Assembly: GCA_019637585.1 (NCBI GenBank)
Contig: JAHBVL010000005.1
Span: forward strand, 1-64,000
Reading direction: 5' to 3'
DNA length: 64,000 nucleotides
Source of the DNA: Thermomicrobiales bacterium
Lineage (GTDB): Bacteria > Chloroflexota > Chloroflexia > Thermomicrobiales > UBA6265
Part shown: piece after piece, positions 52,367-62,505 of the stretch
How positions within the stretch are numbered: the first letter of the stretch is position 1
Layout: every line of letters begins with the position of its first letter
Made by a program: the position numbers and the translations under genes
The notes under the pieces: generated by a model
Told to the model about the DNA's origin: nothing
Seen by the model: only the letters and a program-made list of their open reading frames with translations
Databases searched by the model: none

Positions 52367-53176
52367 ATGTCGTCGGCAACCGAAGCGCTCGAATCGCAGA
52401 TTCACGACCTCGAGGTCGAACCCGGCACCGTCGGGCTGGTGTGGCTCGGCCAGGCGAGCTATATCCTGAAATCACCGAGTGGCGTGATCGTGATGATCGA
52501 TCCCTACCTCTCCGACTGGGCCGAACAGCAGTGGGGATTGATACGGGTCATCGACCCGCCGGTCGACCCGGCAACATTTCAGCCCGATATGGTGCTGATC
52601 AGCCACTGGCATGAGGATCACCTCGACGCGCCCGTGATCAAGCAATGGGCGGCGGATGGCATCGACGCCGTCTTCGTCGGACCAGACACCTGCACCTGCC
52701 GGGCCGAAGTCTGGGGCTGGACTCCGGAGAGTATCGTCACGGTGGAATCAGATGACGAAGTCGAATTCGAAGACGTGGTCATCGTCCCGACGTTCGCGCG
52801 ACACGAGACGAAGAATGCCCCGACCGGTGATGCGTTCGGCTATCTCGTGATCGTCGATGGCGTCAAGATCTGGTATGGGGGCGATACCGAGTACGACGCT
52901 CGCCTCCGGCCGATGCGAGACGAGGAGGTCGATGTCGCCCTGATACCGATCAATGGCGTCGGCGGCAACCTCGACGCTGATGAGGCGGCGATGCTGATGT
53001 ACAAGGTTGCGCCGAAAATCGCTGTACCCATGCACTACAACATGTGGGCACCGGAGGGGTTCGGAGCCGGCGCCACACTCGATCCGCAACAATTCGTCCA
53101 GACTCACACCAAACTTGAAGGAAGCGCGGAGGTGAAAATCCTCGAGGTCGGGAAGATCGTCACGTTCGGGAAGTAG
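52367..53176 (+). CDS. Metallo-beta-lactamase-fold hydrolase, UlaG-like
   Basis: This enzyme (269 aa) has the HxHxDH metal motif as HWHEDHLD, preceded by WLGQASYILKSPSGVIVMID and followed by ARHETKNAPTGDAFG and YGGDTEYDARL, and a final His in VPMHYNMW. It resembles UlaG-type lactonases and phosphodiesterases. ATG 52367 follows AGGAAGGGGTTTCC. The substrate is unknown. It precedes the cupin gene in the same direction, with 21 bp between. Confidence 0.85.
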   Translation: MSSATEALESQIHDLEVEPGTVGLVWLGQASYILKSPSGVIVMIDPYLSDWAEQQWGLIRVIDPPVDPATFQPDMVLISHWHEDHLDAPVIKQWAADGIDAVFVGPDTCTCRAEVWGWTPESIVTVESDDEVEFEDVVIVPTFARHETKNAPTGDAFGYLVIVDGVKIWYGGDTEYDARLRPMRDEEVDVALIPINGVGGNLDADEAAMLMYKVAPKIAVPMHYNMWAPEGFGAGATLDPQQFVQTHTKLEGSAEVKILEVGKIVTFGK

Positions 53177-53197
53177 TTCATACGCACCAGGAGAGGA

Positions 53198-53626
53198 ATG
53201 CTGATGTCATCGTCGCCAACAACGTCTGCCCCATGTCAGCTGGTCCGCGCCAACTCGACATACGACGGAAAACAGGGATTCACCTATTTTCAAGGCATCT
53301 CCACGGAAACCACGGGGTCGAAAGCGATCTGCATGCATCTGCTCCGGATCCCACCCGGCGGAGCCGCCAAGACACACTTGCACGAGGCTCATGAAACGGC
53401 GATCTACATCATTTCGGGGTCGGGTCGCATGTGGTGGGGAGAGAACCTGGAAGAGATCATGGACTTCGGCCCGGAGGACATGGTCTATATCCCGGCCGGC
53501 GTCCCACACCTCCCCGCGAACACCAGCGACACCGAGGAATGCGTCGCCATCCTGGCGCGAACCGATCCGAACGAGCAGGAGAGTGTGGTGCTCCGCCCCG
53601 ACCTGGACGCGCTGAACGTCCGGTAA
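53198..53626 (+). CDS. Cupin-domain protein
   Basis: This small protein (142 aa) is a single cupin barrel. Metal ligands of motif 1 are in HLHEAHETAIYIISGSG and of motif 2 in YIPAGVPHLPAN. Members bind a metal and act as isomerases, dioxygenases or sugar epimerases. ATG 53198 follows AGGAGAGGA. It lies 67 bp before the PucR regulator, so it may share its regulon. Confidence 0.85.
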   Translation: MLMSSSPTTSAPCQLVRANSTYDGKQGFTYFQGISTETTGSKAICMHLLRIPPGGAAKTHLHEAHETAIYIISGSGRMWWGENLEEIMDFGPEDMVYIPAGVPHLPANTSDTEECVAILARTDPNEQESVVLRPDLDALNVR

Positions 53627-53692
53627 AACGGGCAGCAGGCAGGGAGCAGAGGGGACTCGCGTGGACATCGCCATCGCCCGGGATCATATGGA

Positions 53693-55015
53693 GTGACATC
53701 GATCCAATCCCCTGAATCGACGATCGCCGACTCCACGCGATTGCGGGCTGGGGCATTGCAGAATGAGCTGATCGACCTGTCACTGGCGCAGGCGCCCTTG
53801 GCGGAGCTCGTCGCCTGCCTCTCGGCCCGGATCGGCAATCCGGTGGCGCTTGCCGATCCACTCTTTCATCTGCTGGCCAGCGCACCGGCTGCGGCGCATG
53901 GAGACGCCCACCGCCGGGAATCAGTCGAACGACGCGGCACGCCTCGTTCGGTGCTCGATGACCCGGTGGCCGGCGCCAAGTTCCGGGAAGTCGTCGAAAC
54001 TCGCCATACCGTTCACTTTCCGGCATACCCGGAACATGGAATGGATCTCTCCCGGATGATGACGCCGGTGCTGGCCGGAGAGGAAATCCTGGGGTTCATC
54101 ACCGCACTTGAGGAAACGCGCTTCGAGCCAGACCTCGCGTTTCTCCTCGAACAGGCGGCCAAAGTCATCGGTCTGGACCTCCTCCAGAAACGAGCTGCCG
54201 TCGAAACCGAGCGGCATCTGGTCACCGATTTTCTGGGAGATCTGCTGTCCGGGCGCATCGGCGACCGTGATTCGCTCGTTCGCCGGGCTGGTTACCTGGG
54301 TATCGATCTCTTCCGGTCGTGGACCCTCCTGGTGATCGAAGCAGACGACCTCGAATGGCTGACGTCGGCAACTCGCGCGCCAAACCCTGTCATTGCCGTC
54401 CATCATCTGGTCGATGTCGTGAGCCGGGTGGCGCGCCAATCGAACCGGCGGGCCATCGTGGTCGTGCAGGGCGACTCAGCCGTCGTCCTGATGCCAGAGC
54501 GATCCAGAGAGCGCGACCCCATTGCCGCGGCCTCACAGCTCCAATCGGACATCGCATCCTTTCTCGGCGCGTCCACCGTGTCGATTGCCGTCAGCGCTCC
54601 CTGCGCCACCATCGATGACTTTTCTGTTCGCTATGCCGAGGCTCGCCGGGCGCTCGATATCTCCCATGCACTGAAACGCACCGCGGCAATCGTCACGCTG
54701 GAGGAGTTCGGTCTGTACGGGCTCCTGTTTCGCCGCGACGACCAGGATTACCTCGACCGGTACATCGACAGACTTCTTGGTCCGCTTAGCAGACCCGGCA
54801 ATGAGCGGGAGACCACCCTCCTGCAAACACTCACCGCCTATCTGGAAGAAGGAGGCGCGTTCCGGGCCACAGCGAGGAGACTCGACATCCATCCCAACAC
54901 CCTGCGCGGTCGCCTCTCCCGCATCGAAGAGTTGACTCAGCTCGACCTGCACGATCCCCGCACCCGGACCGAGTTGTCGATCGCTGTCGAACTGCGCTCA
55001 GTCAGCCGAACCTGA
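53693..55015 (+). CDS. PucR/CdaR-family transcriptional regulator
   Basis: This regulator (440 aa) has an N-terminal sensory part (residues about 20-200, GAF-like), a middle domain near 200-350 with LVIEADDLEWLTSATRAP, and a C-terminal helix-turn-helix: LTAYLEEGGAFRATARRLDI then HPNTLRGRLSRIEELTQLDL. Such proteins control catabolic genes for purines, amino acids or glycerate. Start GTG 53693 is weakly supported. It sits at the front of the hydantoinase-type cluster and is the best candidate for its regulator. Confidence 0.85.
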   Translation: MTSIQSPESTIADSTRLRAGALQNELIDLSLAQAPLAELVACLSARIGNPVALADPLFHLLASAPAAAHGDAHRRESVERRGTPRSVLDDPVAGAKFREVVETRHTVHFPAYPEHGMDLSRMMTPVLAGEEILGFITALEETRFEPDLAFLLEQAAKVIGLDLLQKRAAVETERHLVTDFLGDLLSGRIGDRDSLVRRAGYLGIDLFRSWTLLVIEADDLEWLTSATRAPNPVIAVHHLVDVVSRVARQSNRRAIVVVQGDSAVVLMPERSRERDPIAAASQLQSDIASFLGASTVSIAVSAPCATIDDFSVRYAEARRALDISHALKRTAAIVTLEEFGLYGLLFRRDDQDYLDRYIDRLLGPLSRPGNERETTLLQTLTAYLEEGGAFRATARRLDIHPNTLRGRLSRIEELTQLDLHDPRTRTELSIAVELRSVSRT

Positions 55016-55189
55016 GCCCATCGATGCAGCCCAGCAATCCAGGTTCGCTGTCACTTTGTCACTCACCATCGATTTCCAACTGCCACAAACGCACATTGAG
55101 CGCTGATCGCTGGTTTCGTACTATGCAGTGAGCTTCCTGTTTCGAGATGCCGGCGTCGGCCGAAGATTCACGCGAAAACCGGAGGAGCG

Positions 55190-56860
55190 ATGCGCCAGCA
55201 CGTCAGAATCCAACACGATCTGCCGATTCCCATGAGCGACGGCGTCAATCTCTCCGCCGACCTCTACCTGCCACCAGATGGGACCACCTTTCCGACGGCG
55301 CTCTGCCGAACGATTTATGACAATCAACAAGATCGCTATGTCGACTGGGCAGTGGAGTTCGCCAGCAACGGGTACGCCGTCGTTCTGCAGGACTGCCGGG
55401 GCCGGTACGACTCCGAAGGGGTTTGGGAACCCTACGTCTGCGAAGCACGCGACGGTTACGACACACAGCAATGGATCGGTCAACAACCCTGGTGCGACGG
55501 AAACATCGGCATGTTCGGCATCTCCTATGTCGGGTTCACCCAGGTTCTCCCGGCGCCCTATCGCAGCCCCTACGTCAAGGGGCTCGTTCCCTGTGCAAAC
55601 CAGGAGGACAACTTCGGTCACTTCTATGTCGACGGTGTGTTTCAGCTGCAGAATGCCGTGAATCTGGGTTGGATCGGCAGGCGAAGCAACCGGAACACCA
55701 GCTGGCCCTATGTCGATCGCCGTTCCCTCTACGAACGTCTGCCGTTGAGCTCGGCGCTGGACGGCGTGACTGACATGCCGACCTACCAGCTCTTCCTGCA
55801 ACATCCCACCTTCGACGACTACTGGAAGTCGTACAGCCTGAAGGAGCGGTATGAGGAGATCGATGTACCGGCCATGTTCCTCACCGGCTGGTACGACAAT
55901 CTGGTCCACGAGCAGTTCAAGTGCTTCACTGGCTGGAGCCAGCGCGCCAAATCAGACAACGCCCGCAGGAAAACAAAGATCGTCTGCGGTCCCTGGCCTC
56001 ACAAGCCGATGGGATCGACCAGGGAGTTCCACGACGTCGATTTCGGCCCTGATGCCGAATGGGATATCCCCAAACTCCATATGCGCTGGTACGACCAGCA
56101 GCTCAAGGGGATCGACAACGGCATCGACGATGAGCCGGCCCTTCACCTTTTCGTCATGGGGGAGAATGTCTGGCGGTTCGAGTCGGAATGGCCGCTGGCT
56201 CGAACCGAGTGGACCAGCTACTACCTGCATAGTGATGGCAACGCCAATTCACGACTCGGCGATGGTCTGCTCCTGACAACGCCGCCAGCCAGCGAGACTC
56301 CCGATTCGTATGTCTACGATCCAGCCAATCCGGTGCCGACACTGGGTGGACAGAGCATGTTTCTCGAGAACTGCGGTCCTCTCGATCGCAGCGAACTGGA
56401 GCAGCGCGACGACATTCTCGTCTACTCGACCCCTCCATTGGAGCGGGATACCGAGGTGACCGGTCCGATCAAGCTGATGCTCTATGCATCGACCGATTGC
56501 GTCGACACCGATTTCAGCGGCACGCTGATCGATGTCCATCCGGACGGAAAAGCGATCAACCTCTGCGAAGGCATCGCTCGGGCGCGGTATCGCGAGTCTC
56601 TCGAATCGCCCACGTTGATCGAACCTGGCCAAACGTATCAGTACACCATCGACCTGTGGGAAACCAGCAACCTCTTCAAAGCCGGACACCAGATCCGGGT
56701 GGAGATATCGAGCAGCAATTTCCCCCGGTTCGCCAGGAATCTCAACACAGGTGGCGATATCGCTTCAGAAACCGAGATGCGGGTGGCCAATCAGACGATA
56801 TTCCACGACGCTGCCCGCCCTTCACATCTGATCCTGCCAGTGATTCCACGGGGAGAGTAA
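55190..56860 (+). CDS. CocE/NonD-family hydrolase (X-Pro dipeptidyl-peptidase-like)
   Basis: This alpha/beta hydrolase (556 aa) has the nucleophile in MFGISYVGFTQ (GxSYxG), an Asp in VPAMFLTGWYDN and the likely His in VCGPWPHKPMG. The N-terminal strand and cap DGVNLSADLYLPPDGTTFPT and the C-terminal jelly-roll (PTLIEPGQTYQYTIDLWETS and on) match the CocE group of acylases and esterases. Cytosolic or exported is unclear; no signal peptide is seen. It probably acts on an ester or amide related to the following genes. Confidence 0.87.
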   Translation: MRQHVRIQHDLPIPMSDGVNLSADLYLPPDGTTFPTALCRTIYDNQQDRYVDWAVEFASNGYAVVLQDCRGRYDSEGVWEPYVCEARDGYDTQQWIGQQPWCDGNIGMFGISYVGFTQVLPAPYRSPYVKGLVPCANQEDNFGHFYVDGVFQLQNAVNLGWIGRRSNRNTSWPYVDRRSLYERLPLSSALDGVTDMPTYQLFLQHPTFDDYWKSYSLKERYEEIDVPAMFLTGWYDNLVHEQFKCFTGWSQRAKSDNARRKTKIVCGPWPHKPMGSTREFHDVDFGPDAEWDIPKLHMRWYDQQLKGIDNGIDDEPALHLFVMGENVWRFESEWPLARTEWTSYYLHSDGNANSRLGDGLLLTTPPASETPDSYVYDPANPVPTLGGQSMFLENCGPLDRSELEQRDDILVYSTPPLERDTEVTGPIKLMLYASTDCVDTDFSGTLIDVHPDGKAINLCEGIARARYRESLESPTLIEPGQTYQYTIDLWETSNLFKAGHQIRVEISSSNFPRFARNLNTGGDIASETEMRVANQTIFHDAARPSHLILPVIPRGE

Positions 56861-56921
56861 ACGGGCGACGGCAGAACAAACGACTGAGACAATCGCATCG
56901 CGTGCCGGGACGTCCCCGGTA

Positions 56922-59054
56922 TTGACGGAACATGGGCAGAACGCACCAGGAGAGACTCCGATTTCCACCCAGAACATCCCTTCGAATTTCCGGGCGGGGG
57001 CCGATATCGGCGGCACCTTCACCGATGTCATCCTCCTCGCGCCGGACGGGTCGTACCGTTCCCGCAAGGTACTCTCCACGACGGACGACTACTCGCGCGG
57101 CATCGTCGACGCACTGACTGAGCTCACCAGCCAGGCCAGCGCGGCGCCAGATGCAGTCGATCAGATCGTTCACGGCACCACGGTGGCCACGAATGCGATT
57201 CTGGAGAATCGTGGCGCCCGGACCGCGTTGATCACCACGCAAGGGTTTCGCGATGTCCTGGAGCTTCGCCGCTTGCGAACGCCCCAGCTCTACGACCGCT
57301 TCTACGAACCGCCGAAGCCGATCGTCGAGCGGCGCCTGCGAGTGGAAGTCACCGAACGCGTCGATGCCGATGGTTCCGTCCTGATCGAGCTCGACGAAGC
57401 GTCAGTCTACGCTGCGCTCGACCGGATCGAAGCCGAAGAGGTCGAGGCCATCGCCGTTTCGCTCATTCACGCCTGGCGCAATCCCGAACATGAGCGGATC
57501 GTGGGCGGCATCGTTCGCCAGCGGCTCCCTGATACCTTTCTCTCCCTGTCATCCGATGTCCTGCCAGAGATTCGGGAGTACGAACGAACCTCGACAACGG
57601 TGCTCAATGCGTTCATCGGTCCGGTCGTGAAGCAGTACATCTCCTCGCTCGATCGCCGCCTGAAAGGGGCGGGATCAGCGGGAGAGCTGTTGATCATGCA
57701 ATCGAATGGCGGCGTGATGGCCGCCGATGCGGCGGCTCTGGCGCCAGCCAACATCGTGGAATCGGGACCAGCAGCCGGCGTGATTGCCGCCCGGGAGTTG
57801 GGATTGCGGGCCGGGTTCGCCGATCTGATTTCCTTTGACATGGGAGGCACCACAGCCAAGGCGTCGCTGATCGAAAAGGGTGTCGTGGCCCGGACTACTG
57901 AGTACGAAGTCGGCGCCGGCATCAGCCTCTCGGCCCGGTTAGTGAAGGGAGGGGGACACGCGCTCAAGCTGCCGGTCATCGATATCGCCGAAGTCGGCGC
58001 CGGTGGGGGCAGCATTGTCTGGATCGACAAAGGGGGCGCGATGAAAGTCGGTCCTCGCAGTGCCGGAGCCTTTCCCGGTCCCGCCTGCCACAACGCAGGG
58101 GGCGAGGAACCGACGGTGACCGACGCGAATGTGCTGCTCGGCTACGTCAACCCGTTGGGTCTCGCTGGCGGGGAAATCCCGGTCTATCCCGACCTGGCCG
58201 AGAAAGCGTTTGCGCAGTCCATCGCTCCGCGGCTGGGATTGCCGGTGCTCGACGCCGCCTGGGGAGCGCACACCGTGGCCAACGCGACGATGATCCGGGC
58301 GATCAAAGCGGTCACCACCTACCGGGGCAGAGATCCTCGCGATTTCGCCCTGATGGCTTTCGGCGGCAATGGCCCGATCCACGCCTCCGGCATGGCGGCC
58401 AGCCTCGGTATCGGAACGGTGATCGTTCCGCCGGCTCCGGGGCTTTTTTCGGCGATCGGGTTGCTCGAAGCCCAGCAGGAACGGCACTACACCCAGACTC
58501 TCTTCGGGTCGTTGTCCGGTCTGCCGTCCGAAACGATCGAATCGGCTTTCCGGCTCCTCGAAGACCGGGCGCGTTCGGAAATCGGCGAAGCCGATCTGAC
58601 GATCAAGCGGAGCGTCGATCTGCGCTATGCGGGTCAGGGATTCGAGCTGACGATCGATGTTGCCGGTTCGCCCGAATCTCCCACATGGATCGCCTCGGTG
58701 ACCGATGCATTCACCGCGGAGCACGAGCGCACGTATGGACACAGCGCCGCGGACGAACCGCTGGAGCTGGTGAATGTCCGCATCATCGCCGCATCCGGGA
58801 AAGCGCACGTCCGTCCGGCAACGTTGATCGCCGAGCGCTCCGGCTCGAACGCAGGCGACCGAACCATTTACTTCGGTTCGACGGGACAAGTGCAGGCGCC
58901 AATCATTGGACGAGGCGATCTCGATGCGGCGCCACAGCATGGACCGCTGATCGTCGAGGAGTACGACTCGACCACGATCGTGCCGCCCGGATCGACCGTC
59001 CATCTCGATGACTTCGGCAATATCGTCATGACCATGCCTAACGCCAATGCCTGA
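56922..59054 (+). CDS. hyuA: Hydantoinase/oxoprolinase subunit A
   Basis: This ATP-using subunit (710 aa) opens cyclic imides such as hydantoins or 5-oxoproline together with HyuB. The actin-like ATP site is seen in RAGADIGGTFTDVIL, the second phosphate motif in ISFDMGGTTAKASLI, and the metal/ATP region GGGSIVWIDKGGAMKVGP then SAGAFPGPACH. The start is uncertain: TTG 56922 is the longest; an ATT at 56958 has AGGAGAGACTCCG just upstream. HyuB is not next, since an amidohydrolase gene lies between. Its last 8 bases overlap that gene. Confidence 0.87.
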   Translation: MTEHGQNAPGETPISTQNIPSNFRAGADIGGTFTDVILLAPDGSYRSRKVLSTTDDYSRGIVDALTELTSQASAAPDAVDQIVHGTTVATNAILENRGARTALITTQGFRDVLELRRLRTPQLYDRFYEPPKPIVERRLRVEVTERVDADGSVLIELDEASVYAALDRIEAEEVEAIAVSLIHAWRNPEHERIVGGIVRQRLPDTFLSLSSDVLPEIREYERTSTTVLNAFIGPVVKQYISSLDRRLKGAGSAGELLIMQSNGGVMAADAAALAPANIVESGPAAGVIAARELGLRAGFADLISFDMGGTTAKASLIEKGVVARTTEYEVGAGISLSARLVKGGGHALKLPVIDIAEVGAGGGSIVWIDKGGAMKVGPRSAGAFPGPACHNAGGEEPTVTDANVLLGYVNPLGLAGGEIPVYPDLAEKAFAQSIAPRLGLPVLDAAWGAHTVANATMIRAIKAVTTYRGRDPRDFALMAFGGNGPIHASGMAASLGIGTVIVPPAPGLFSAIGLLEAQQERHYTQTLFGSLSGLPSETIESAFRLLEDRARSEIGEADLTIKRSVDLRYAGQGFELTIDVAGSPESPTWIASVTDAFTAEHERTYGHSAADEPLELVNVRIIAASGKAHVRPATLIAERSGSNAGDRTIYFGSTGQVQAPIIGRGDLDAAPQHGPLIVEEYDSTTIVPPGSTVHLDDFGNIVMTMPNANA

Positions 59055-60648
59055 CATCATCATCCGCTCCGGAACGGTGGTCGATGGCTCGGGCGCGCCG
59101 GGTCGGATCGCCGACATCGCCATCGAAAACGATCGCATCACTCGGATTGGTGACCTGTCTGAAGCGGAGGCAGCAACAGTCATCGATGCGCGCGGCCTGG
59201 TGGTTGCACCGGGATTCATCGACATTCACAGTCACTCCGATTTCACCTTGCTTGTCGATCCCCGGGCTCAGAGCTCGATTGCCCAGGGTGTGACCACCGA
59301 GGTCATCGGAAACTGCGGGCATGGTTGCGCCCCCATCGTCGATCCGGCATTGGTCACGGGCAACATCTATGGCTACACGAAGGAGATTCCTCTCCATTGG
59401 AACACGACCGCTGGCTATCTGGAGCGGCTGGAGCTGGCTGAACCGGCGGTGAACGTGGTGGCCATCGTGCCAAACGGCAATCTCCGGATCGCCGCCATGG
59501 GTCTGGAGGATCGCCCGTCCACCCCGGATGAACGGGCGGTGATGACCAGTCACCTCGAAGAAGGTCTGGACGCCGGAGCATTCGGTTTTTCGACCGGTCT
59601 CGAGTATCCATCCGAGCGGGCCACGACGGTCGAGGAAACCATCGATCTCTGCCGGGTGACGCTCAAAGCCGGAGGCATTTACACCACACACACCCGCAAC
59701 CGGGATGCCGGGGCAGTCGAGGCAGTCGAGGAAGCGCTGACCGTGGCCAAAGAGTCGGGGATTCCGCTCCAGATCTCCCACATCACCCCGCGAAAAGGCG
59801 GACCACCGGACACCGCCAGGCGGGCGATCGACGCAGTGGACACCGCATTGCGGGATGGCCTCGACGTCGCGTTCGATATGCATACGCGCCTCTATGGATT
59901 CACGAATCTCAGCGCCGCGCTGCCGCCGTCTCTGGCACGTGGCTCAGCCAGCGAGATCGCCGGGCGACTGCGGACCCGCGGGGCCCGGGAAGAGGTTCGC
60001 CACTTCGACAGTCTCATCGCCAGCTTCGGCAAGGCCGGCTGGCAGAATGTGGAGCTCTTCTCCTACCCAACCCAGCCCGAGCTGGCCGGACGCTCGATTG
60101 TCGACCTGGCTGGTCCGGGTGGCGATCCGATGGACACGATTGTCGAGCTCCTCGCTGGTGCGGCGGAGGATTTGCATGCGCCGATGTGCGTCTGCCACAG
60201 CTACACCGAGGATGAGCTGCTGGAAACCTACCAGCATCCAGCCTGCACCCTGGGATCGGACGCGACAGCGCTGGCCGTCGACGGTCCCCTCGCCCAATCG
60301 GCCTTCCCGGGCGCGTTTACCTGGGCGTCGTGGGCCTTCCGGCGATTCGTGCGAGAGCGTCAGGTGTTCACAGTCGAAGAGATGGTGGCCAGATTCACCT
60401 CCCAACCGGCCCGGCGATTTGGGTTGCGCGGCCGGGGCACAATCACTACGAACGCCTATGCCGACCTGGCGATTTTCGATCCGGGCACATTTGGCGAGCG
60501 GGGCACGATGTCCAATCCCAACCAGCTGGCCGCCGGTATGCGGCATGTCCTGGTGAATGGCGTGGTGACCTGGTCGGACGGAACGCAAACCAGCGCCCGA
60601 GGGGGCAGAGTCCTGCGCCGGCAGACAGATGGTGGGTATCAGGCATGA
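59047..60648 (+). CDS. D-aminoacylase-like amidohydrolase
   Basis: This amidohydrolase (533 aa) probably removes an acyl or carbamoyl group from an amino acid. It has the family start IIRSGTVVDGSGAPGRIADI, metal ligands in FIDIHSHSDF, GFSTGLEYPSERA and THTRNRDAG, IPLQISHITP and an Asp near the end (TLGSDATALA). The size and the GFSTGL motif fit the N-acyl-D-amino-acid deacylase group. It overlaps hyuA by 8 bp and ends inside the ATGA shared with the long hyuB start. That places it firmly in the pathway. Confidence 0.88.
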   Translation: MPDIIIRSGTVVDGSGAPGRIADIAIENDRITRIGDLSEAEAATVIDARGLVVAPGFIDIHSHSDFTLLVDPRAQSSIAQGVTTEVIGNCGHGCAPIVDPALVTGNIYGYTKEIPLHWNTTAGYLERLELAEPAVNVVAIVPNGNLRIAAMGLEDRPSTPDERAVMTSHLEEGLDAGAFGFSTGLEYPSERATTVEETIDLCRVTLKAGGIYTTHTRNRDAGAVEAVEEALTVAKESGIPLQISHITPRKGGPPDTARRAIDAVDTALRDGLDVAFDMHTRLYGFTNLSAALPPSLARGSASEIAGRLRTRGAREEVRHFDSLIASFGKAGWQNVELFSYPTQPELAGRSIVDLAGPGGDPMDTIVELLAGAAEDLHAPMCVCHSYTEDELLETYQHPACTLGSDATALAVDGPLAQSAFPGAFTWASWAFRRFVRERQVFTVEEMVARFTSQPARRFGLRGRGTITTNAYADLAIFDPGTFGERGTMSNPNQLAAGMRHVLVNGVVTWSDGTQTSARGGRVLRRQTDGGYQA

Positions 60649-60659
60649 ACGGAGCAGCA

Positions 60660-62387
60660 ATGACGAACGCAATCACCACGATCGATCCAATCACCATGGA
60701 AGTCATTCAAAACGGTCTGGGCTCGATCGTGGACGAGATGGCCCTGACCGTCATGCGCACCGCCTACTCCGGTGTGGTCAAAGACGCGCTCGACTACTCG
60801 ACCGCGTTCTGCAACGCCGAGGGAGAGGTCATCGCCCAGGGGTTGACGATCGTCGTTCATCTCGGTTCCTTTCCCAGTGCGGTGAAAAGCATTCTTCAGC
60901 AGTTCGAGGGCCGGATCGAACCGGGAGACATGTTCATCTCCAACGACCCCTACACGGCCGGCGGCATTCATCTGCCGGACATCTATGTGATCAAACCGGT
61001 CTTCGATGACGGCACCCTGCAGGGGTTCGCCTGCGTCGTGGCCCATCACACCGATGTCGGCGGACTGGTGCCCGGCAGCAACTCAACCCAGGCGACGGAG
61101 ATCTACCAGGAAGGCCTCTGTCTGCCGGCGATGAAGCTCTATGAGCGCGGCGAACCCGTCGAGTCGATTTTCAAGATCATCGAGCGCAATGTGCGAGTGC
61201 CGGACAAAGTTCTGGGCGACCTTCGCGCCGAGATCGCGGCGGCGCACATCGGCGAGCGGTCGTTTCTCTCGCTCTTGCGGCGGTATGGCGCCGAAACGTT
61301 TCGCGACTACTGCAACGCGCTGCTCGACTACTCGGAGCGGCTGGCCAGAGCGGAGATCGCCGCGCTTCCGGATGGGGAATACGAAGCCACTGGTCACATC
61401 GATGGCGACAGCATCGAATCCGGGCCGGTGACGATCAAGGTCAAAATCACGATTTCCGGAGAAGAGCTGAACGCTGATTTCAGCGGCTCATCATCGCAGG
61501 TCAAAGCGGGGATCAATTCACCGATCGCTTTCACCCGCTCCGCGGTCTACGGCGCCGTCCGCTTGATTCTCGATCCGTCTGCGCCAAACTCCGCGGGCTA
61601 CTTCCGGCCGATCACGGTGACCGCACCGGCCGGCACCGTGGTCCATCCTGTTCTGCCCGGCGCGTGCGGCGCTCGCGGCATCACCGGGTTCCGGATCATG
61701 GACACGGTCGCCCACGCGCTGGCAGCAGTCGCGCCGGACCGGGTGCCCGCCGATGGGGAGGGTGGCAACACCATCCTCAGCATGGGCGGCTACGACGCGG
61801 ACTTCAACCCGTTCGTCTATGTCGATCTCATCGCCGGAGCCCGGGGTGGCGCTCCGTGGGCTGACGGTGCGGCCGGTATTCCTCACCCTGGTTCGAACAT
61901 CGCCAACACGCCGATCGAAATCGCGGAAGTCGAGCTGCCAATTCGTATCGAGGCCTATGGATTCGCCCAGGATTCAGGCGGCGCGGGCAAATTCCGCGGC
62001 GCTCCCGGCCAGATCCGCCAGGTTCGGTTGCTTGCCGACGAAGCCATTCTCCAGATGCGGTCAGACAAGCGCCGCTTTTTGCCCTACGGTCTGCATGGTG
62101 GTCTGGAAGGAACGCCATCCATGACGATTCTCAACCCGGGCACCGACGATCGCGAGCTGCCGACTCAGGGAATGACCCCTATCCGCAAGGGTGACGTCGT
62201 CTGGCACACCCTGGCCGGCGGGGGAGGATGGGGCGATCCGGCAGACCGCGACCCCGAAGCCGTGCTGGCCGATGTCCGGAACGAGCTGTTGAGTATCGAA
62301 GCGGCTGAGCGCTTCTACGGGGTCATCATTCAACCCGGGACACTCACCATCGACCAGGAACGAACGGCGGCTCACCGGTCGAGCTGA
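60660..62387 (+). CDS. hyuB: Hydantoinase/oxoprolinase subunit B
   Basis: This subunit (575 aa) is HyuB-type: DPITMEVIQNGLGSIVDEMA at the start, DALDYSTAFCNAEGEVIAQG, MFISNDPYTAGGIHLPDIYV and the C-terminal RKGDVVWHTLAGGGGWGDPA. It works with HyuA. ATG 60660 has GGAGCAGCA in front; ATG 60645 overlaps the amidohydrolase stop and is also possible. The intervening amidohydrolase suggests a linear product is processed at once. Confidence 0.9.
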   Translation: MTNAITTIDPITMEVIQNGLGSIVDEMALTVMRTAYSGVVKDALDYSTAFCNAEGEVIAQGLTIVVHLGSFPSAVKSILQQFEGRIEPGDMFISNDPYTAGGIHLPDIYVIKPVFDDGTLQGFACVVAHHTDVGGLVPGSNSTQATEIYQEGLCLPAMKLYERGEPVESIFKIIERNVRVPDKVLGDLRAEIAAAHIGERSFLSLLRRYGAETFRDYCNALLDYSERLARAEIAALPDGEYEATGHIDGDSIESGPVTIKVKITISGEELNADFSGSSSQVKAGINSPIAFTRSAVYGAVRLILDPSAPNSAGYFRPITVTAPAGTVVHPVLPGACGARGITGFRIMDTVAHALAAVAPDRVPADGEGGNTILSMGGYDADFNPFVYVDLIAGARGGAPWADGAAGIPHPGSNIANTPIEIAEVELPIRIEAYGFAQDSGGAGKFRGAPGQIRQVRLLADEAILQMRSDKRRFLPYGLHGGLEGTPSMTILNPGTDDRELPTQGMTPIRKGDVVWHTLAGGGGWGDPADRDPEAVLADVRNELLSIEAAERFYGVIIQPGTLTIDQERTAAHRSS

Positions 62388-62505
62388 GGACAGGGCTTTG
62401 CCTCAGCAACTGTGACCGCGACTGACGGGTCTGGACGACGCTGATACCATCGGGCCGCATCCAAATCTCTGGATCGAAGTCATGATGACCAGGAGGAATT
62501 CAGGC

